A stretch of DNA of 64,000 bases from Pseudoneobacillus rhizosphaerae (GTDB lineage Bacteria; Bacillota; Bacilli; Bacillales; Cytobacillaceae): NCBI RefSeq assembly GCF_917563885.1, contig NZ_CAKJTG010000007.1, positions 18,398 through 82,397 on the forward strand, written 5' to 3'. Both the position numbers and the translations under genes were made by a program. How positions within the stretch are numbered: position 1 is the stretch's first letter; every line of letters starts with the position of its first letter. A model generated the notes under the pieces. The model searched no databases, was not told where the DNA came from, and was given only the letters and a program-made list of their open reading frames with translations. Shown one piece after another: positions 46,101 through 52,644 of this stretch.

Positions 46101-48552
46101 TGTAGGTTAATAAGGCTTCACCTGTATAATTGGAATCCCCTTTTAAAGTAAGAGTGAGCGTTCCATTCTGTAATGCATATCCTTTAGTTGAATTCACAAA
46201 CCACTTAAATGAAGAAATAGATAAAACCGCCGTCGTAATCTGTACAAGTTTCGTCCGATACGTTTCGTTTCCTATCTCATCTTTTCCAATCACCTGATAC
46301 GTATATTCCGTTTCCGCCAACAAACCACTGTCTAGATAGGTAGTTTGGGAAGATTCTATAGAGGTAATAAGCGTTGGATTTTCGCTTCCTTTGCCCCTCC
46401 AAATTTCATAGACTTGAACATTGGTATTCTCATCCGCTACCCAACGTAGATCAGCTTTTCCACCAGGCAAAACGTCTACAAATAAGGCGGATACCATTGT
46501 GCCTGTATCTTCTTTTAACGTTTTAACTGTGAATAACGGACTATACTCACTCCAGTTTCCTGCTTCATCCCTTGCCCGAACGACCAATTTGTACTCTTTT
46601 TCGGGAGTTAAATCTGTTAAATGAATAAACGTCATTGGCGTCGAAGCAAGGGCTCGCACCGAATGAGTTTGCTCATTCAATACTTCATAAACCTCATAAT
46701 AATTCACCCGAATATTATCCTGTGCTGGCGTCCAACTAAACGTAACCGATGTCGGACTAACGGAATCTAAATTTAATTTTGTCCCAACTGGCCAAACCGG
46801 TGCTTGCTTATCTTCTGTTGCCGTCGTTAAGGCCGGACCATTTTGACTACTATTATACGATTGATTAACCGCTTCTATTTTAAAGCGATATTGCTTCGTA
46901 GGATCCAACCCATTCACTTTAAAAGAATGAACAGTAGCCTCGACAAAACCAATTTTTCGATCATCCTGATAAATTCGGTACCCAAGTACCCCTTGATTTT
47001 CTAATAAGGGCCAATTCAACGTAACCGAATTTTGGCTAATATCCGTTAACGATATCACTCGATCCACCGGCCAGACTGGCACATCTTTTTTATCAAAAGA
47101 AACAAAAATATCATCTGAAAAAAGACTTGGATCATTAGGAACTAATGTATTAGCTTTTGATTGGAAGGTAACTACCTTACCGTCGCTATTAATGGCTGGA
47201 AATGAGCTAGCCCCATTAAGTACTTGACCGTCCATTGGAAAGACAACCCGTTCTGTGTGTTTTGTTACTGAATCATAAACAAACACATCATTTTGATCTC
47301 CAAACGTTCGATTCGGATCCGCGAAATCACCATCAACTAAATTGTTGGCACTAGATTGGAAGATGACATAACGACCATCACCACTAACCATCGGTCGACT
47401 ACTATGATCGTCCGGTTCAACTCCACCTACTCCTACCGTAATATGCTCGGTTTGGCCAGTTAACCGATGATGAAGAAATAGGCGATCGATGTTACCAATT
47501 GAGGAGCCATTTACTAAGTTTTTGGCCGTGGAAACAAAGGCAATCGTCTGACCATCTGCGCTAATGGTTGGAGAATAACTACTGCCATCGGCCTCTTCAC
47601 CTAACGAAGTGAGACTAACACGATCAATTAAACCCGTTTCAAGCGTATAAACAAAAACATCATTTAAAAAATTGAAATCATCCGGAACCAAATCCATAGA
47701 AGGTGATTCAAACACAAGATATTTCCCATTCTCAGAAATTTTCGGATTATAACCTTCAACCGGTTCACCCGTAGATGGATTAGTCACTCTTATCGTCGTA
47801 TTCGTCAGACGATCGCGAATGTACATATAGGAATTAAACGACTCGACTGGTTTTCCATCTATTAAATTAGTAGCTAAAGAATTGAAAACGACATAACGTC
47901 CATCCCCACTAATCGATGGACTAGCATTTAAGACGGCGTTATCTGCCTCTACTCCAGTAGACGAGACACTTACTCTCTCCGTCACCTGATTCCTTAAGTC
48001 TCTGACAAAAATATCACCCGTGTTATTGTTGTCATTCTCTACTAAATTGCTAGCATTCGATTCAAAAGCGACAAAATTACCATCCGCACTAATCGAAGCA
48101 TTACCACTTCTTCCATTGGCAATCGAATCATCCACCGCTTTGCTTATCAGTTCAGTGGTTCCCTTCAACCGATCATGAACATAAGCCTCAAATTGAATGT
48201 AATTTCTCCCTTCAATGAATCCCGAATCTGATTCAAAAACAACATAACGTCCATCCCCATTAATGGAAGGTTTAAAGCTCCAGCCACCAAAGGGAGTTGT
48301 ACCAGAGGAAGTTAAATTCACTTGATCAATCCGATTCCACTGAAAAGGTTCAGCACCATCTGTTAACGGAACCTGTGACTGCAACTGATTCAGAACATTC
48401 GTCAATAGCTGTGCTTGCTCTTTTGTGGCACCCGATTTAGAACTAGTTGCATATGCAGGTGATACTAAACTAAAAACTAAACTAACAATCAATAAGGCAC
48501 ACAAAATCCTAAACCGTGACTTTCGCTTCAACCTACCGCCCATTCTCGCCAT
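40108..48552 (-). CDS. Giant SLH-anchored surface protein (beta-propeller, FN3, Ig-like and cadherin-like domains)
   Basis: About 2814 residues; the ATG at 48552 is supported by GGAGGGG five bases upstream. A signal peptide ends near residue 36 (VSPAYA). Residues ~50-490 hold six to seven TolB/PD40-type propeller repeats (SGDGRYVVF, SISADGNFVAFESNASNL). Then come two to three fibronectin-III-like domains, carboxypeptidase-regulatory-like and Ig-like modules, an Ala/Gly-rich hydrophobic stretch at about 1850-1950, a Gly-rich linker (GGSTSGGKRKPKNGPGGGG), a cadherin-like beta-sandwich near 2280 and S-layer-homology domains at the end. Two SLH domains are clear (FADIQKHWAKEDIESLA, FHDVKPGHWAFGIAEAV); a third is degenerate (STRAQAAVTLRR). 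SLH domains bind pyruvylated secondary cell-wall polymer, so this is probably a surface adhesin or matrix-linked protein. Confidence 0.9.
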   Translation of the reverse strand: MARMGGRLKRKSRFRILCALLIVSLVFSLVSPAYATSSKSGATKEQAQLLTNVLNQLQSQVPLTDGAEPFQWNRIDQVNLTSSGTTPFGGWSFKPSINGDGRYVVFESDSGFIEGRNYIQFEAYVHDRLKGTTELISKAVDDSIANGRSGNASISADGNFVAFESNASNLVENDNNNTGDIFVRDLRNQVTERVSVSSTGVEADNAVLNASPSISGDGRYVVFNSLATNLIDGKPVESFNSYMYIRDRLTNTTIRVTNPSTGEPVEGYNPKISENGKYLVFESPSMDLVPDDFNFLNDVFVYTLETGLIDRVSLTSLGEEADGSSYSPTISADGQTIAFVSTAKNLVNGSSIGNIDRLFLHHRLTGQTEHITVGVGGVEPDDHSSRPMVSGDGRYVIFQSSANNLVDGDFADPNRTFGDQNDVFVYDSVTKHTERVVFPMDGQVLNGASSFPAINSDGKVVTFQSKANTLVPNDPSLFSDDIFVSFDKKDVPVWPVDRVISLTDISQNSVTLNWPLLENQGVLGYRIYQDDRKIGFVEATVHSFKVNGLDPTKQYRFKIEAVNQSYNSSQNGPALTTATEDKQAPVWPVGTKLNLDSVSPTSVTFSWTPAQDNIRVNYYEVYEVLNEQTHSVRALASTPMTFIHLTDLTPEKEYKLVVRARDEAGNWSEYSPLFTVKTLKEDTGTMVSALFVDVLPGGKADLRWVADENTNVQVYEIWRGKGSENPTLITSIESSQTTYLDSGLLAETEYTYQVIGKDEIGNETYRTKLVQITTAVLSISSFKWFVNSTKGYALQNGTLTLTLKGDSNYTGEALLTYKTVDDENIALEQRIILTEKSSGTYEGSYQLPTGVTELTSLVASLSDSAGHVITKKAENWEQPIKTTGSLSVDLTFNGEIGNYLEGAQLVAWSETKRSGSNVKLTELSSYRINQLIPAEDYTVRLLLANGKMLGDVTNVKVLSGRTDHATLAMELPAELQLVVKNLSGEPIPHVEWTLLDENDQFIRYLTTDASGRTTKIGGFVANQKLKAQIHLYDQPYYSSSYDITLGSFNNVKEIILTPFIKGKLQGQVTDMDGKPLAHISIFGNQIIDERHFYFKTTTDADGKYSLDLYEGMVDLQFTSQDQKILGLYGQQMVIKGNETNSLQTKLETMGEGEVDLKVYTKFIGQNWEGPFNVDQLFKENYQIQVRNKWRYVWGDEPLPPSVRVKGFIGDVIEVCVSHPFLGTACEETTIDENRNASVTVNIEERGGRIEGNVVNGATGKAIGNWSGMLYKYNPDQNNWYQSQGVYPSGIKLSTNVWEAGQYKLEIEHTNSANVKSFAQTEFTVQNGEIKQLNNIVLHAEGVFSGQPGNYFTSIPSVTTPGRLVTLYGSFQHKQDLPYEDVTLLLEIPNGTTFREGSVMINGKIPAERQIFYNANQKRYEVTLDEVKPNEESTVRYQIQLNKDLTEAEIGATLRLRFNDQTGVSKEEIIGSAFVRAPQITLNAMENVSTDTNLPISGRAPADSEVLVYAGSALLGKTKAISTGIWSLKVDLPDVGSPRQHKLRAETVIDETIYRSKVVNVFYDKERPNLVSLTLVQANGKKVDIDPTKGVARFPFVVNPKLPIQFEIRFTDPNKVENVELHMGESFELATLEEGVYKGSVLIQGRVGDLYVTYDTVKVRKKIEPIETKEQLEIALEEFQQNLPNEVKGNKAENITFAEEDGIFKTSMDITSPNTDADLKLNMSYEPGISYTPTEEDLAFSQAYGVDIYDLNYDLDEENGVYRVKMSALFPEIAQASAFIEKMTPANRAAVNGFTSNVAANTTAAAAGTLTKIVIDYTLKGTDLTLKGVDAYGAGASFGSLAENIARIEVLLEQLAQCPSGPVADFLKGTLDQAMAYEVIKWSTAIASAGIGAAATLGTGGIAFPVGVALFAAGQIIGNGLDASMAKRMQLAEDMVAKQLQKCEEPDDGGSTSGGKRKPKNGPGGGGPVASPVYVFDPSGYVYEAIESNRLEGVTATVLTKNPVTNLWEKWDAEWFEQINPQETDPYGRYGWDVPEGLWQVVYEKEGYESTKSAELKVQPPHFDVNIGMVSYAPPQVESLRAVSVANGEDYIEVTLSKFIDVDSLVDSTISVQSPTGVLTGEVTAYQKEQEAVIKKLTRVIRFVPTGDLSVGDSYSVSVNASTIFSYSGVGMENNFTRSVVVEAQDVTAPALISTSVDPSGTLIRLTFDQSLDRTQSLDLNGFTLEGTTAVPKVVSFDVLDHSRTKIIMNLAGRIRSDEHVTVGMTAGMVRNQAGNGNAPIRKAVTNQVLSTRAELSNLMFTQGKLSPSFDAKTKEYTLTVGKGLTQIVLHATLADAKAQIKVNGLPLASGVKRTFAITADETLITLYIRAEDKKTVDSYTVKVVRSDMVQEEPNNSTIPESSGPVVAGAIINGVQADITHWFHQKLFVNEKDEKSLRVDLNNDAFELLSKLSTVKQAIVDLTKTQENISFFISAQAMHILIEKEIQLVVKTGKANLLVLPDADEYKSLMKKLGVNEKDIMLRIMISNQGSATPTSFTAFSEKVHISFELAAGTKVVPMEFLNGNGLQVEMLLKQEKAVKDGRKLGVYVYDDENAQWKYIRSKNEAAVKGKMTFVAIASGVYQIMEYQKSFADIQKHWAKEDIESLASKHVVIGSNDHYIPNAKITRIQFAAMLLRSLGITEYKGGESSFHDVKPGHWAFGIAEAVTRAGFINVSEAGMFKPNEFITREEMVITLIRAIESETGEIHLSESEQQKILNTFKEQSQLNKMAKESFAKAIHLQIIIGVHNQLLPHDTSTRAQAAVTLRRLMQELGIL

Positions 48553-48925
48553 AATTCCCCTCCATTTCACATGAATAAACTCCCATAAAAACATAACTAA
48601 TTAATAATAATAATCATACTTTTTTCCTGTTGGATTTTGTGTCGGAATTTGGAAGGAGATGTAAAAGGATAGCCAGGTTGTAGGGCAAAGGAAGCATATA
48701 AATCCACAAAACAAATTCTGTTTAGAATAATTCAGAATTAAAAAATTCGACAAATTATTAGCATTCTAGTTTTTTATTTTTAATGATAATTAGCTTATTA
48801 ATCAAAAAATGTAACTTTTTGCCAGTAATTGTTGGAAGAAATATGGTAGGAATTAGAATATTCCGACAGATTATAACATACTAATCATAAAGAACTAGCT
48901 ATAATAAACTTATACTAATACTTAA

Positions 48926-49032
48926 GTAGCACATCTAGAAAAGGGCTAACCTATCGAAAGGTAGGGGCGCAAAGTTACAGGTCTAATGTAAATGTTGCTC
49001 GTTAACATTACGATGATGGCTGGGCTGCCTAG
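48926..49032 (+). promoter_or_regulatory. c-di-GMP-I (GEMM-I) riboswitch
   Basis: The sequence has the core of the class: AAAGGGCTAACC, the hairpin CTATCGAAAGGTAG with its GAAA tetraloop, then GGGGCGCAAAG, a GGTCTAA segment, and the 3' half GATGGCTGGGCTGCC that closes the aptamer. The GGG before CTAACC keeps the guanine (G20 in the Vibrio Vc2 numbering) that favours c-di-GMP over c-GAMP. No terminator stem follows before the start codon, so control may act on translation of the next gene. A TATAAT box lies at 48900-48905. Positions 48553-48925 hold nothing else that I can name. Confidence 0.92.
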
Positions 49033-49061
49033 GATACAGTATGTATTTTGGGGGAGATATG

Positions 49062-49208
49062 GTGGAAAGAATGAAAGGTAACGTGGCAGAATTAGACAAA
49101 GAATGGATTCAACTAATCATGGAAGCAAGAGTTTTAGGAATGGATATCAACATGGTTAAAGAATTTCTAGAAGAGAAGAAAATGAAAGAAATCAGCGTGA
49201 ACAACTAA
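49062..49208 (+). CDS. SinI-like antirepressor
   Basis: A small protein of about 48 residues. The GTG at 49062 has GGGGGAG five bases upstream; an in-frame ATG at 49059 is possible but very close to that site. The sequence matches the SinI/SinR dimerisation module: ELDKEWIQLIMEARVLGMD followed by MVKEFLEEKK, compare the SinI family pattern LDxEWxxLxxxAKxxGxxxxExxxFL. SinI binds SinR and releases biofilm genes. There is no other gene between it and the riboswitch. It probably titrates the SinR-like proteins in the island and so links c-di-GMP to the matrix genes. It is convergent with the SinR-like gene next to it. Confidence 0.85.
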   Translation: MERMKGNVAELDKEWIQLIMEARVLGMDINMVKEFLEEKKMKEISVNN

Positions 49209-49331
49209 ATTCTGAAGGACACTCACACTCAATACACTTACCTTCATACCTCAAGATATATACTAGCAGTATCATATGTGTCGTTAAGTTTGTGAGGTCT
49301 TTATAAAAATAAAAATGACAAAGCTAACGAC

Positions 49332-49367
49332 AAAGAGTATTCCTTTTAAAAGGAATACTCTTTTTTT
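49332..49367. terminator. Bidirectional terminator between the SinI-like and SinR-like genes
   Basis: AAAGAGTATTCCTTTTAAAAGGAATACTCTTTTTTT: a 13-bp stem with A-rich and T-rich flanks, placed between two convergent genes. Confidence 0.9.
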
Positions 49368-49377
49368 GACGACTAGC

Positions 49378-49707
49378 CTATTCATTTTTATCCTGTTTAA
49401 TTTTCCATCTGTTAAATTCCAAGAATTCGCGAAATTGATCCTTGGAAACACCTGACTCCATTGCATCCTTAACCAAGTTCATCCAGTCATGATCTAATTC
49501 ACCTTTATCGATTGAATCATGTAAGAAGTAATCAACCGACACCCCCAATACACCAGCTAATTTTTCTAAAAATTGAACAGAAGGATTGCTCTGTAAGTTT
49601 CGTTCTAAAGCACTTAAATAAGACTTGGCCACTCCTGCTTGTTCAGCCAATTCGGACATAGACATTTTTTTCTCTTTTCGAAGTTGTTTAACGCGTTCAC
49701 CAATCAT
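49378..49707 (-). CDS. SinR-like XRE-family regulator
   Basis: About 109 residues. The ATG at 49707 is chosen because the other SinR-like proteins in the window begin the same way (MIG-RI/RV). The N-terminal helix-turn-helix (SELAEQAGVAKSYLSALERN) is followed by a linker (VSVDYFLHDS) and a C-terminal SinI-type dimerisation hairpin (LDHDWMNLVKDAMESGVSKD with QFREFLEF). It is expected to bind operators as a tetramer and be inactivated by the SinI-like protein. Its own promoter carries a GTTC-N8-GAAC palindrome (49768-49783), suggesting autoregulation. Which protein here takes the role of B. subtilis SinR is not decided by sequence. Confidence 0.85.
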   Translation of the reverse strand: MIGERVKQLRKEKKMSMSELAEQAGVAKSYLSALERNLQSNPSVQFLEKLAGVLGVSVDYFLHDSIDKGELDHDWMNLVKDAMESGVSKDQFREFLEFNRWKIKQDKNE

Positions 49708-49767
49708 AGATTTCACTCACTTTTACTAGTTAGTTATTATCATTAATTATAACAGAATGTATAAAAA

Positions 49768-49783
49768 GTTCCATATAAAGAAC
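49768..49783 (-). promoter_or_regulatory. SinR-type operator candidate GTTC-N8-GAAC
   Basis: GTTCTTTATATGGAAC on the minus strand, about 60 bp before the SinR-like start. The same 4-8-4 palindrome recurs in all four divergent promoter modules further on. Confidence 0.7.
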
Positions 49784-49865
49784 ATTAATTTCACTAAAAG
49801 ATTGAATGATTTGCATTAATCGTAATATATTTGACGTATTCTTCCCTTTTTGAACACAAAAAAAG

Positions 49866-50039
49866 TTAGCCCATTTTTTTGACTAACTCGTTAAGTAGTT
49901 TATTCATATGTTTATTAGTAGTGGCCACTTGGGCTGGAATATCGGTTATGTCCAATTGACAAACGGGACAAATCCACATTTCGTCCTTACTTTTACCAAA
50001 AGATGGCTGCTTACAGCTCGGGCATTGTTTTTTGTACAC
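49866..50039 (-). CDS. Small zinc-ribbon protein, 57 residues
   Basis: A GTG start at 50039 with AGAGGAAAA upstream. The product starts with KKQCPSCKQPSFG and has WICPVCQLDITD; the two CPxC pairs about 15-17 residues apart make a rubredoxin-like zinc knuckle. A short helical tail (TNKHMNKLLNELVKKMG) follows. It lies between the SinR-like gene and a DUF5658 membrane protein on the same strand. A zinc-binding role is clear from the cysteines; the function is unknown. Confidence 0.65.
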   Translation of the reverse strand: MYKKQCPSCKQPSFGKSKDEMWICPVCQLDITDIPAQVATTNKHMNKLLNELVKKMG

Positions 50040-50085
50040 ATATTTTCCTCTTTTCTTCTATTAATATATGTATTAGTGGAAACTC

Positions 50086-50400
50086 CTACATCGTAACAAT
50101 AAGAGAAATCCAGTAATAATGTTTGAAGCAAACAAATGTATATATAATAGAAGAAACAAATGCTAGATTTCGAACAAGATTGGTTTTTGGTTCTTTGATC
50201 ATCATATAAACTAGGATTAGTAAAATAGATAAGGCAATTTTAACTGCTAAAAATAAAAATGGGTCTGTATCATATAGTTGTCTCATAATTGGATTTGCTT
50301 CTTCAATGGCGTTTGCTCTTAATCCAAAGTAAGTTGCTGCTCCGTCTAGGAAATTGATGAAGGCTAGGTACATGAATAAAAAAAACATAGAAATTAACAC
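50086..50400 (-). CDS. DUF5658-like small integral membrane protein
   Basis: A 104-residue protein with three transmembrane helices. It resembles the DUF5658 family: MYLAFINFLDGAATYFGLR near the start and EEANPIMRQLYDTDPFLFLA in the first loop. No catalytic residues are seen and its role is unknown. It lies between the zinc-ribbon gene and the coiled-coil/signal-peptidase cluster but is not clearly linked to either (163-nt gap from the next gene on that side). Confidence 0.7.
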   Translation of the reverse strand: MLISMFFLFMYLAFINFLDGAATYFGLRANAIEEANPIMRQLYDTDPFLFLAVKIALSILLILVYMMIKEPKTNLVRNLAFVSSIIYTFVCFKHYYWISLIVTM

Positions 50401-50562
50401 ATCCTTTTACTAGGATTATTTACATTTTTATTCTCATTAATCTGAGGGGGATGCTTACTCTTTTGCTCAGAATAAGGTGCGGAGGCCAGTATTAATTGAA
50501 ATTAGGTAGTACCACTGCACGAATTTCCCCTATCTTTGAAAGATAATTAATAATTAATAGAA

Positions 50563-51210
50563 TTACTTCTCCTTGAGGAGAGTAATAAGCTTCTCAAGGA
50601 GGTCTATCTTTCTTTGAATATAATCCTTAATGTGTTGATTTTCTTCTCCTGCTTGATCCTTTTTTAATTGGTTAATTGTAGATCGTGTCAATTTTATTTC
50701 TTCTCTTAAATTTTTCGCTGACTTCAGTTTGTTTTCTTTAACCGAAGCTTTATCAAATGTGTTGTATGTAATTTTATTCACTTCGTCATGATAATCGGTT
50801 TCAATGGTATTTAAGATTCCGCTGGACTGAATATTCACCTTTTTAGCGATTTCAGAAAAATCGTCAGTACTATTCTTACTAATCTCACTCGCGCTTAACT
50901 CTAAATTATATTGATGATTTGCAAGTGTACTATTGATAGCATTTTTGGTGTCTTCCATTTCTGTCATTCTCATATTAGAAGTATCTTTATTTGATTCACT
51001 TATTAGGTGATTTGTTTTTTCATTTAGTATCGCTATCTCTTTCTCCACGGATACATCTAAATTCGTTTTTAATTGAATTTGAGCTTTGTTCTTCTCTTGA
51101 TTTGCCCAATCAATGAAATTCTGATAGGCATCTGATGCTGCATAAACTGTACTAACACTAAATAGAACTCCCATAATAAATAGCGATATTTTGATGATCT
51201 TTTTTTTCAT
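50563..51210 (-). CDS. Secreted coiled-coil protein, cluster type
   Basis: A 215-residue protein with signal peptide (residues 1-24, ending VYAAS). The rest is helical with heptad-like charged runs (EKEIAILNEKTNHLISESNK, SKNSTDDFSEIAKKVN). The start of the mature part (YQNFIDWANQEKNKAQIQL) resembles the two large coiled-coil proteins at 52.6 and 55.1 kb, whose mature parts begin FTTWGQAQINAAK, so the family is shared. It is the last gene of a three-gene unit with a dedicated signal peptidase and an acidic coiled-coil protein. Function unknown; a matrix or surface-filament role is inferred from the neighbours. Confidence 0.75.
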   Translation of the reverse strand: MKKKIIKISLFIMGVLFSVSTVYAASDAYQNFIDWANQEKNKAQIQLKTNLDVSVEKEIAILNEKTNHLISESNKDTSNMRMTEMEDTKNAINSTLANHQYNLELSASEISKNSTDDFSEIAKKVNIQSSGILNTIETDYHDEVNKITYNTFDKASVKENKLKSAKNLREEIKLTRSTINQLKKDQAGEENQHIKDYIQRKIDLLEKLITLLKEK

Positions 51211-51235
51211 TCCTATATCCCTCAGTTCTTTGTTA

Positions 51236-51805
51236 CTAATTAAGATTAATTGGTTTTGGAATTGATCCCAAAGGATTTAATGAGAACAGTACATACCCAT
51301 CAAGGCTCGATAAAGGCATCGGCCCTACACTTGGATCTCTACTATCAATGCTTTCACCTGGAGCTCTGTTATCTCCCATAACAAAAATATGATCCTCTGG
51401 TACTATAACAGTTGCCATATCGTTTGATACACCTTCTGTCATCACTTCTGGTACAGCCTCTTGATTTACAAACACAATTCCATTCTTAATTTCAATTGTA
51501 TCTCCCTCGACACCTAGAACTCTTTTAATAATTTTATAGCCTTGTTCCCTTTTATTTATGATGACAACATCACCTAACTCAGGGGAGGTAAAGTATTTAC
51601 TAACTTTCTCTTCAAAAACCACATTTCCATCATGGAATGTTGGTTGCATAGAAAAACCACTTACAGTAGTAATCCCAATACTATGGCGAATCAGGAAAAC
51701 AATTAACAATAAAAAGAAACCAAATTTAACCCATTCCAAAATAGCGCTTTTTTTACTCGTTTGTTTAATATCATAATTGTCTTCCTTTAGTACTGTATTT
51801 TCCAT
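51236..51805 (-). CDS. Type I signal peptidase (bacterial SipS/SipT type)
   Basis: A 189-residue membrane-anchored peptidase with one N-terminal helix (about residues 25-47). It carries the prokaryote-type serine/lysine dyad: Ser in GFSMQPTFHDGN (about residue 52) and Lys in KIIKRVLGVEGD (about residue 91). A later box is MGDNRAPGESIDSRD. It is inserted between two secreted coiled-coil genes (gaps of 25 nt), which suggests it processes them. It differs from the SipW-type peptidase at 59.4 kb, which uses a histidine. Confidence 0.88.
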   Translation of the reverse strand: MENTVLKEDNYDIKQTSKKSAILEWVKFGFFLLLIVFLIRHSIGITTVSGFSMQPTFHDGNVVFEEKVSKYFTSPELGDVVIINKREQGYKIIKRVLGVEGDTIEIKNGIVFVNQEAVPEVMTEGVSNDMATVIVPEDHIFVMGDNRAPGESIDSRDPSVGPMPLSSLDGYVLFSLNPLGSIPKPINLN

Positions 51806-51829
51806 AATCCCACCCTCATTTTACTCATG

Positions 51830-52468
51830 TTAATTATTTGGATTTTCTATTGGGCCAATAATGCTTTCATCTGGGTTTTGCATTTCTTGTCCATTCTCAA
51901 CTTTAGTATCAACGGTACTTTCCTCTAGTCCATCCGTAGATGGATTATTTTCTTCTTTAGGAGTGGTTTCTGTTTCTTCAGCATTATCCTGCAAATTATT
52001 TATCTCTGAATCTTTTTTTGCTTGTTCATCAATTAGCTGTTTTGTTTGCTCAACATCAGCATCTATCCCAGACTTTATCGCTTCCATTGTTTCATTTGCT
52101 TTTTTCTCGATATTAGCTTGGATAGAACTTTGTGTATCCGCAGCATATTGTTGAATCACTGCGATAGATTTTTCTGTTTCTTCTCTTACTTGTTTTAGCA
52201 AGATTGCCTTTTGATTAGTTGCTTCTGTTTCGATTGAGGAAGTAAGGGTCTCTTCAACTTCAGTTACACGGTCTAAGTACCATTTTTTTAGATAATCCGA
52301 AAGTCCTACATCTGCAAATGCTATGTTTGATGTTAAAAAAATTGACCCAGTTATAGCGGTAGTAATTAATACTCTTTTTAGAACATTATTTGAAGTGCTC
52401 TTGATTGAAGAGAAAACTATTATTTGCTTTTTTTTAATTTTATGTTTGGTTACCCTAGAAAGCCTCAT
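51830..52468 (-). CDS. Secreted acidic coiled-coil protein
   Basis: A 212-residue protein. A basic N-terminus of about 30 residues precedes a signal peptide (VLITTAITGSIFLTSNIAFA). The mature part begins DVGLSDYLKKWYLDRVTEVE, resembling the other coiled-coil proteins of the cluster. Helical heptads follow to about residue 150, and then an acidic tail (EETETTPKEENNPSTDG). First gene of the cluster with signal peptidase and the 215-residue protein. Probably exported; no homologue recalled. Confidence 0.72.
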   Translation of the reverse strand: MRLSRVTKHKIKKKQIIVFSSIKSTSNNVLKRVLITTAITGSIFLTSNIAFADVGLSDYLKKWYLDRVTEVEETLTSSIETEATNQKAILLKQVREETEKSIAVIQQYAADTQSSIQANIEKKANETMEAIKSGIDADVEQTKQLIDEQAKKDSEINNLQDNAEETETTPKEENNPSTDGLEESTVDTKVENGQEMQNPDESIIGPIENPNN

Positions 52469-52596
52469 ACTTTACCTCCTTTTAAGTAGTCTCAATCGCC
52501 AACTTTTCTAATGTAATGCTATTTATCTAGAAAAACTTTCTCTTATAGTTATGAAATCTACAGGGAAACAATACTAATTTTGTTAAATTTATAAAA

Positions 52597-52623
52597 GGCA
52601 GAGGAAAAGCTGAATCCTCTGCC
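52597..52623 (-). terminator. Terminator of the first large coiled-coil gene
   Basis: Minus-strand GGCAGAGGA-TTCAGCTTT-TCCTCTGCC followed by TTTTATAAA, 22 bp past the stop at 52645. Confidence 0.82.
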
Positions 52624-52644
52624 TCATCATTGCGTTACAATGAA

